Shown: in pieces, positions 5,969-7,550 of the stretch
How the letters are laid out: each line of letters opens with the position of its first letter
How positions within the stretch are numbered: the stretch's first letter is position 1
From: Trichodesmium sp. jk18x7bins.61
Lineage (GTDB): Bacteria > Cyanobacteriota > Cyanobacteriia > Cyanobacteriales > Microcoleaceae
NCBI GenBank assembly: GCA_022822685.1
Contig: JAJEAQ010000633.1
Coordinates: 1 to 7,550 of the forward strand
Length of the DNA stretch: 7,550 nt
Direction: 5' to 3'
Notes under the pieces: model-generated
The model's input: only the letters and a program-made list of their open reading frames with translations
What the model was told of the DNA's origin: nothing
Database searches by the model: none
Position numbers and translations under genes: made by a program

Positions 5969-6546
5969 TAATGCTTCTCCTCCTGATTTGATACATTGAC
6001 ATAGCTCAGAATTGTTTCTGGAGAAGTTAGCTCATTTTGTATAATCTCAAATAGACGATGAACTCGAATGATCGTGTGATATGTGAATTTCCGGTTAAAC
6101 TCTAGTAGTTCAGGTTTGCTACAGATAGCGTGAACTTCTTTAGCCAGCAAAGCCTCTTTTAAAGCTTCTTTATTAGGGTATTCAACTAACTCAAGGCGCA
6201 AATGATGTTTATTAATAATTGTTCTAAGATTAGCAATTAATTCGGCAAAATAATTCTCTGTCTCTGTCTCTGTCTGTGTCTGTGTCTCTACCTCTTGAAG
6301 TATTCCCATATACATCACCAAGGAGGAACGCACTGCAACTACATACAGGGTAATTGCTAGCATTGTACCGACTATGGCTTCAGTTAAAGCCACATCTGCC
6401 GCTCCTAAAAGCGCATATACTAATGCTGCTACTGCTCCTAGAATCGCTCGGATAACTAAAGCATGATAGGGATTAACTTGAAATACAAGCATTAAAGCGA
6501 CTAGGGGGAGCAAGGTAACAATTACATAAATATAGCTATCCATCAT
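5968..6546 (-). CDS. DUF4040 (MrpA C-terminal/MbhD-like) antiporter subunit with soluble C-terminal domain
   Basis: With the ATG at 6546 the protein has 192 aa. Residues 1-82 hold three membrane segments and the MbhD/DUF4040 signature ALLGAADVALTEAIVG (45-60), the part that in full MrpA lies near its C-terminus; so this is a stand-alone piece of a split MrpA in the Mrp antiporter. A Thr-Gln/Thr-Glu linker (about 87-97) joins it to a soluble domain of some 95 residues (98-192) that I do not recognise. I chose ATG 6546 because GGAG lies six bases before it; the GTG at 6558 would add four residues and has no such site. The start overlaps the end of mnhG (stop at 6536-6538), and its stop overlaps the mnhB start, so the three genes form one coupled operon. 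Confidence 0.85.
   Translation of the reverse strand: MMDSYIYVIVTLLPLVALMLVFQVNPYHALVIRAILGAVAALVYALLGAADVALTEAIVGTMLAITLYVVAVRSSLVMYMGILQEVETQTQTETETENYFAELIANLRTIINKHHLRLELVEYPNKEALKEALLAKEVHAICSKPELLEFNRKFTYHTIIRVHRLFEIIQNELTSPETILSYVNVSNQEEKH
6255..6289. repeat. Hexanucleotide repeat within the DUF4040 gene
   Basis: On the minus strand this is a row of GAGACA and CAGACA units (about six), coding alternating Thr with Glu or Gln in the linker between membrane and soluble domains. Because units are six bases, copy changes would alter linker length without breaking the frame. Confidence 0.7.
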
Positions 6547-6817
6547 TTTTTTCTCCACTGCTCGAACAATATGCTAAAATATAGCCCAGAACTGTATTCC
6601 AGATGGTCAAGGTAATAATTGCTAGCAGTAACAGCGACCATTCTCTAGGTATTTTAAGCAGTAAACCGATAACAATACTTATGGATCCCAGGGTATCAGC
6701 AACGGAGAGACTGTGGAGTTTAAATAAAACCGATCTGTTTCCGAGCAGGGGCAATGTGCCCCAAAACCAGAATATCGCCCCTACAATTATACAGCTATAA
6801 CTTAAAATGTCAATCAT
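6536..6817 (-). CDS. mnhG: Mrp/Mnh cation:proton antiporter subunit G
   Basis: A 93-aa protein with three membrane segments and the MnhG/PhaG family signature KLHSLSVADTLGS (33-45, the usual R/KLHxxSxADTLG). Family members are 90-120 aa, so it is complete. MnhG is a small subunit of the Mrp Na+/H+ antiporter, needed for assembly or activity of the complex in the cytoplasmic membrane. The ATG at 6817 gives the normal N-terminus; no Shine-Dalgarno is visible before it, unlike the two downstream genes. It is the first gene of a minus-strand operon and overlaps the next gene. In other Mrp clusters mnhE and mnhF precede it; here the 733 bases upstream hold only repeats and a transposase remnant. 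No clear promoter was found in that stretch. Confidence 0.88.
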   Translation of the reverse strand: MIDILSYSCIIVGAIFWFWGTLPLLGNRSVLFKLHSLSVADTLGSISIVIGLLLKIPREWSLLLLAIITLTIWNTVLGYILAYCSSSGEKNDG

Positions 6818-6854
6818 CTAAAAATATTCGGGAGTTTTAAAACCCGTATGCTAT

Positions 6855-6898
6855 GCCTTACAGCAGGCTGTGCCTTTCATGTCGGCTACAGGCTCAAC
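6855..6898 (-). repeat. Composite dispersed repeat upstream of mnhG
   Basis: Two modules are adjacent. GCCTTACAGCAGGCTGTGCC (6855-6874) recurs at 7054-7073 with one difference. 6875-6898 is, on the minus strand, a copy of the repeat at 4869-4892 and 7001-7024, with one difference in the core (GTAGCC for GTCGCC). It lies about 40-80 bases upstream of the mnhG start, so it may be part of its leader. Confidence 0.65.
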
Positions 6899-6940
6899 AG
6901 CTACGGGATGAAAAACGACGCGAGGGACTTTAGTCGTACT

Positions 6941-6969
6941 CCCCTTACGGGGTGGGGGATTAATCCCCC
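6941..6969. repeat. Tandem GC-rich palindromes
   Basis: CCCC-TTAC-GGGG (6941-6952) is followed at once by the perfect 16-bp palindrome GGGGGATTAATCCCCC (6954-6969). ACGAC (about 6915) and GTCGT (about 6934) add another short pairing just upstream. Dyad symmetry of this kind could be a protein-binding site or a repeat; no second copy is in the window. Confidence 0.5.
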
Positions 6970-7000
6970 TAAAACACCCTCCCTTGACTTTTTGCCGCGC

Positions 7001-7024
7001 TTTTCATGTCGGCGACAGGCTCAA
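7001..7024 (-). repeat. 24-bp dispersed repeat, exact copy
   Basis: The reverse complement of this stretch is identical over 24 bases to 4869-4892, inside the candidate small RNA. The related copy at 6875-6898 lies in the same orientation as this one. Confidence 0.7.
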
Positions 7025-7053
7025 GCAACGAGGGTGTGGCCAGCCATAGCTTG

Positions 7054-7073
7054 GCCTTACAGCAGGCTGCGCC
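7054..7073 (-). repeat. Short repeat, second copy of the GCCTTACAGCAGGCTG module
   Basis: Nineteen of 20 bases match 6855-6874. In both places it lies beside the TTGAGCCTGT-type repeat, though separated here by about 30 bases, so the two modules seem to travel together. Confidence 0.6.
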
Positions 7074-7119
7074 GACTGCTAGGGGTTCCTGATAATACCT
7101 CGCATTACTATATTTAAAG

Positions 7120-7224
7120 GATACAGGTAAAACTAGCGATATAGAAAGATTTAACAAGACAATGGGAGAACATGTCGGAAGATTAGCGCGAAAAACCTGT
7201 CATTTGGCTTTGTTGCATGAATAA
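7120..7224 (+). pseudogene. Remnant of an IS1-family transposase (InsB C-terminal part)
   Basis: The frame reads DTGKTSDIERFNKTMGEHVG, then RLARKT and a TAA at 7222-7224. This matches the end of IS1-family transposases, where a TGK/TxxIERxN segment carries the catalytic Glu of the DDE triad and is followed by RLARKT or RLVRKT. An in-frame stop lies at 7093-7095, and nothing upstream resembles the rest of the enzyme (the two catalytic Asp and the zinc-binding InsA part), so only about 34 codons survive. The residues after RLARKT (CHLALLHE) differ from the usual serine-rich ending, so the 3' end is also altered. No IS1-type terminal inverted repeats were found. It marks an old insertion upstream of the antiporter operon. 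Confidence 0.6.
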
Positions 7225-7550
7225 GCGATAGAACTACGTCCGCTTCGCGATACTACTGCTGACGCAACCCTACCTAATCGCGAAAAGCGCCCCCCACTAT
7301 TGCAGAAAACTAGAAAAGTTCTACTTTGTAGCTTTTGGGCCATCAATTGCTGAATCATGGGATTAAGTATGGCAAATGGATAACTACCCTAAATTTCCCT
7401 CAAGCATTCCGGAACTAGAATGAAGTATATAATAAATAATCATAGATAATCCTGCGTAGTAATGGTTCGGAGTCAAACTTGGTATTCAGCTAAATCTTGA
7501 TTCCGGCAAATATCCTTGAGTTTTGTGAGAATTGGGTTGTGAAAAAATCA
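7225..7550. other. Right end of window, no gene recognised
   Basis: About 325 bases with no convincing gene. Bases 7230-7300 look like degraded GC-rich repeat (fragments such as CCGCTTCGCG and CGCGAAAAGCG). A 52-codon minus-strand frame (7358 to 7200) runs through this and the transposase remnant and is probably fortuitous. Bases 7380-7550 are AT-rich with stops in all frames. Confidence 0.5.

Noticed and set aside
6546..6558. GTG at 6558 as the start of the DUF4040 gene
   Set aside because: GGAG is spaced six bases before the ATG at 6546, while the GTG overlaps that site and has none of its own.
6848..7157. Frames of 89 (plus) and 62 (minus) codons upstream of mnhG
   Set aside because: Both are built from dispersed repeats and palindromes and have no family resemblance.
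7205..7224. GGCTTTGTTGCA as an insertion sequence end
   Set aside because: It resembles some IS termini, but here it is explained as the coding end of the IS1-type remnant, and no partner inverted repeat was found.
7200..7358. Minus-strand 52-codon frame
   Set aside because: It reads backwards through the IS1 remnant and degraded repeats; no ribosome binding site or known domain.
724..7550. CRISPR array or tRNA/rRNA genes
   Set aside because: No regularly spaced repeats with unique spacers, no tRNA T-loop/acceptor pattern and no rRNA-like stretches were seen.

Overview
The window looks like chromosomal DNA from a cyanobacterium. Six perfect copies of the HIP1 octamer GCGATCGC lie in 7.55 kb (starting at 778, 1332, 2076, 3591, 3794 and 5699), far more than chance, and the proteins are of types common in that phylum. 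The DNA is fairly AT-rich, and the gaps between genes are full of palindromic repeats and small inverted-repeat elements, as in many filamentous or bloom-forming cyanobacteria. I cannot name the species.

Layout. Bases 1-723 (+) are the 3' end of a gene for a coiled-coil plus phospholipase-D-like (HKD) protein whose start lies outside the window. A 355-base gap (724-1078) holds several hairpin repeats. A complete P2-type cation-transporting ATPase (PacL/SERCA-like, 935 aa) runs on the minus strand, 3886 to 1079. Repeats of one family, ending in CAACTACGAAC, flank this gene, and one of them supplies its last codons and stop. The long gap 3887-5305 contains another copy of that repeat, two related MITE-like elements with AGAGACTGTTTG-type ends (4029-4212 and 4433-4584), and a possible small-RNA unit. 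That unit has a textbook sigma-70 promoter (TTGACA, 17 bases, TATAAT) and an intrinsic terminator about 165 bases later (4781-4976). Another inverted-repeat element (5038-5122) and more hairpins follow.

Bases 6817 to 5306 (minus) are a tightly coupled three-gene operon of an Mrp/Mnh-type multisubunit cation/proton antiporter: mnhG, then a DUF4040 (MrpA C-terminal/MbhD-like) subunit with an extra soluble domain, then an MnhB-type subunit whose N-terminus resembles MbhE. The order G-A'-B matches Mrp and Mbh clusters, but E/F are not found upstream nor C/D downstream within the window. Bases 6818-7550 hold more repeats, a 16-bp palindrome, and a 3'-terminal remnant of an IS1-family transposase (about 7120-7224). 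No intact gene was recognised there.

Functionally the intact genes point to cation and pH homeostasis: an ATP-driven cation pump next to part of a proton-coupled Na+/H+ antiporter. The most novel-looking parts are the orphan promoter-RNA-terminator unit, which contains a 24-base repeat found again upstream of mnhG, and the repeat copy that has become the end of the ATPase gene.
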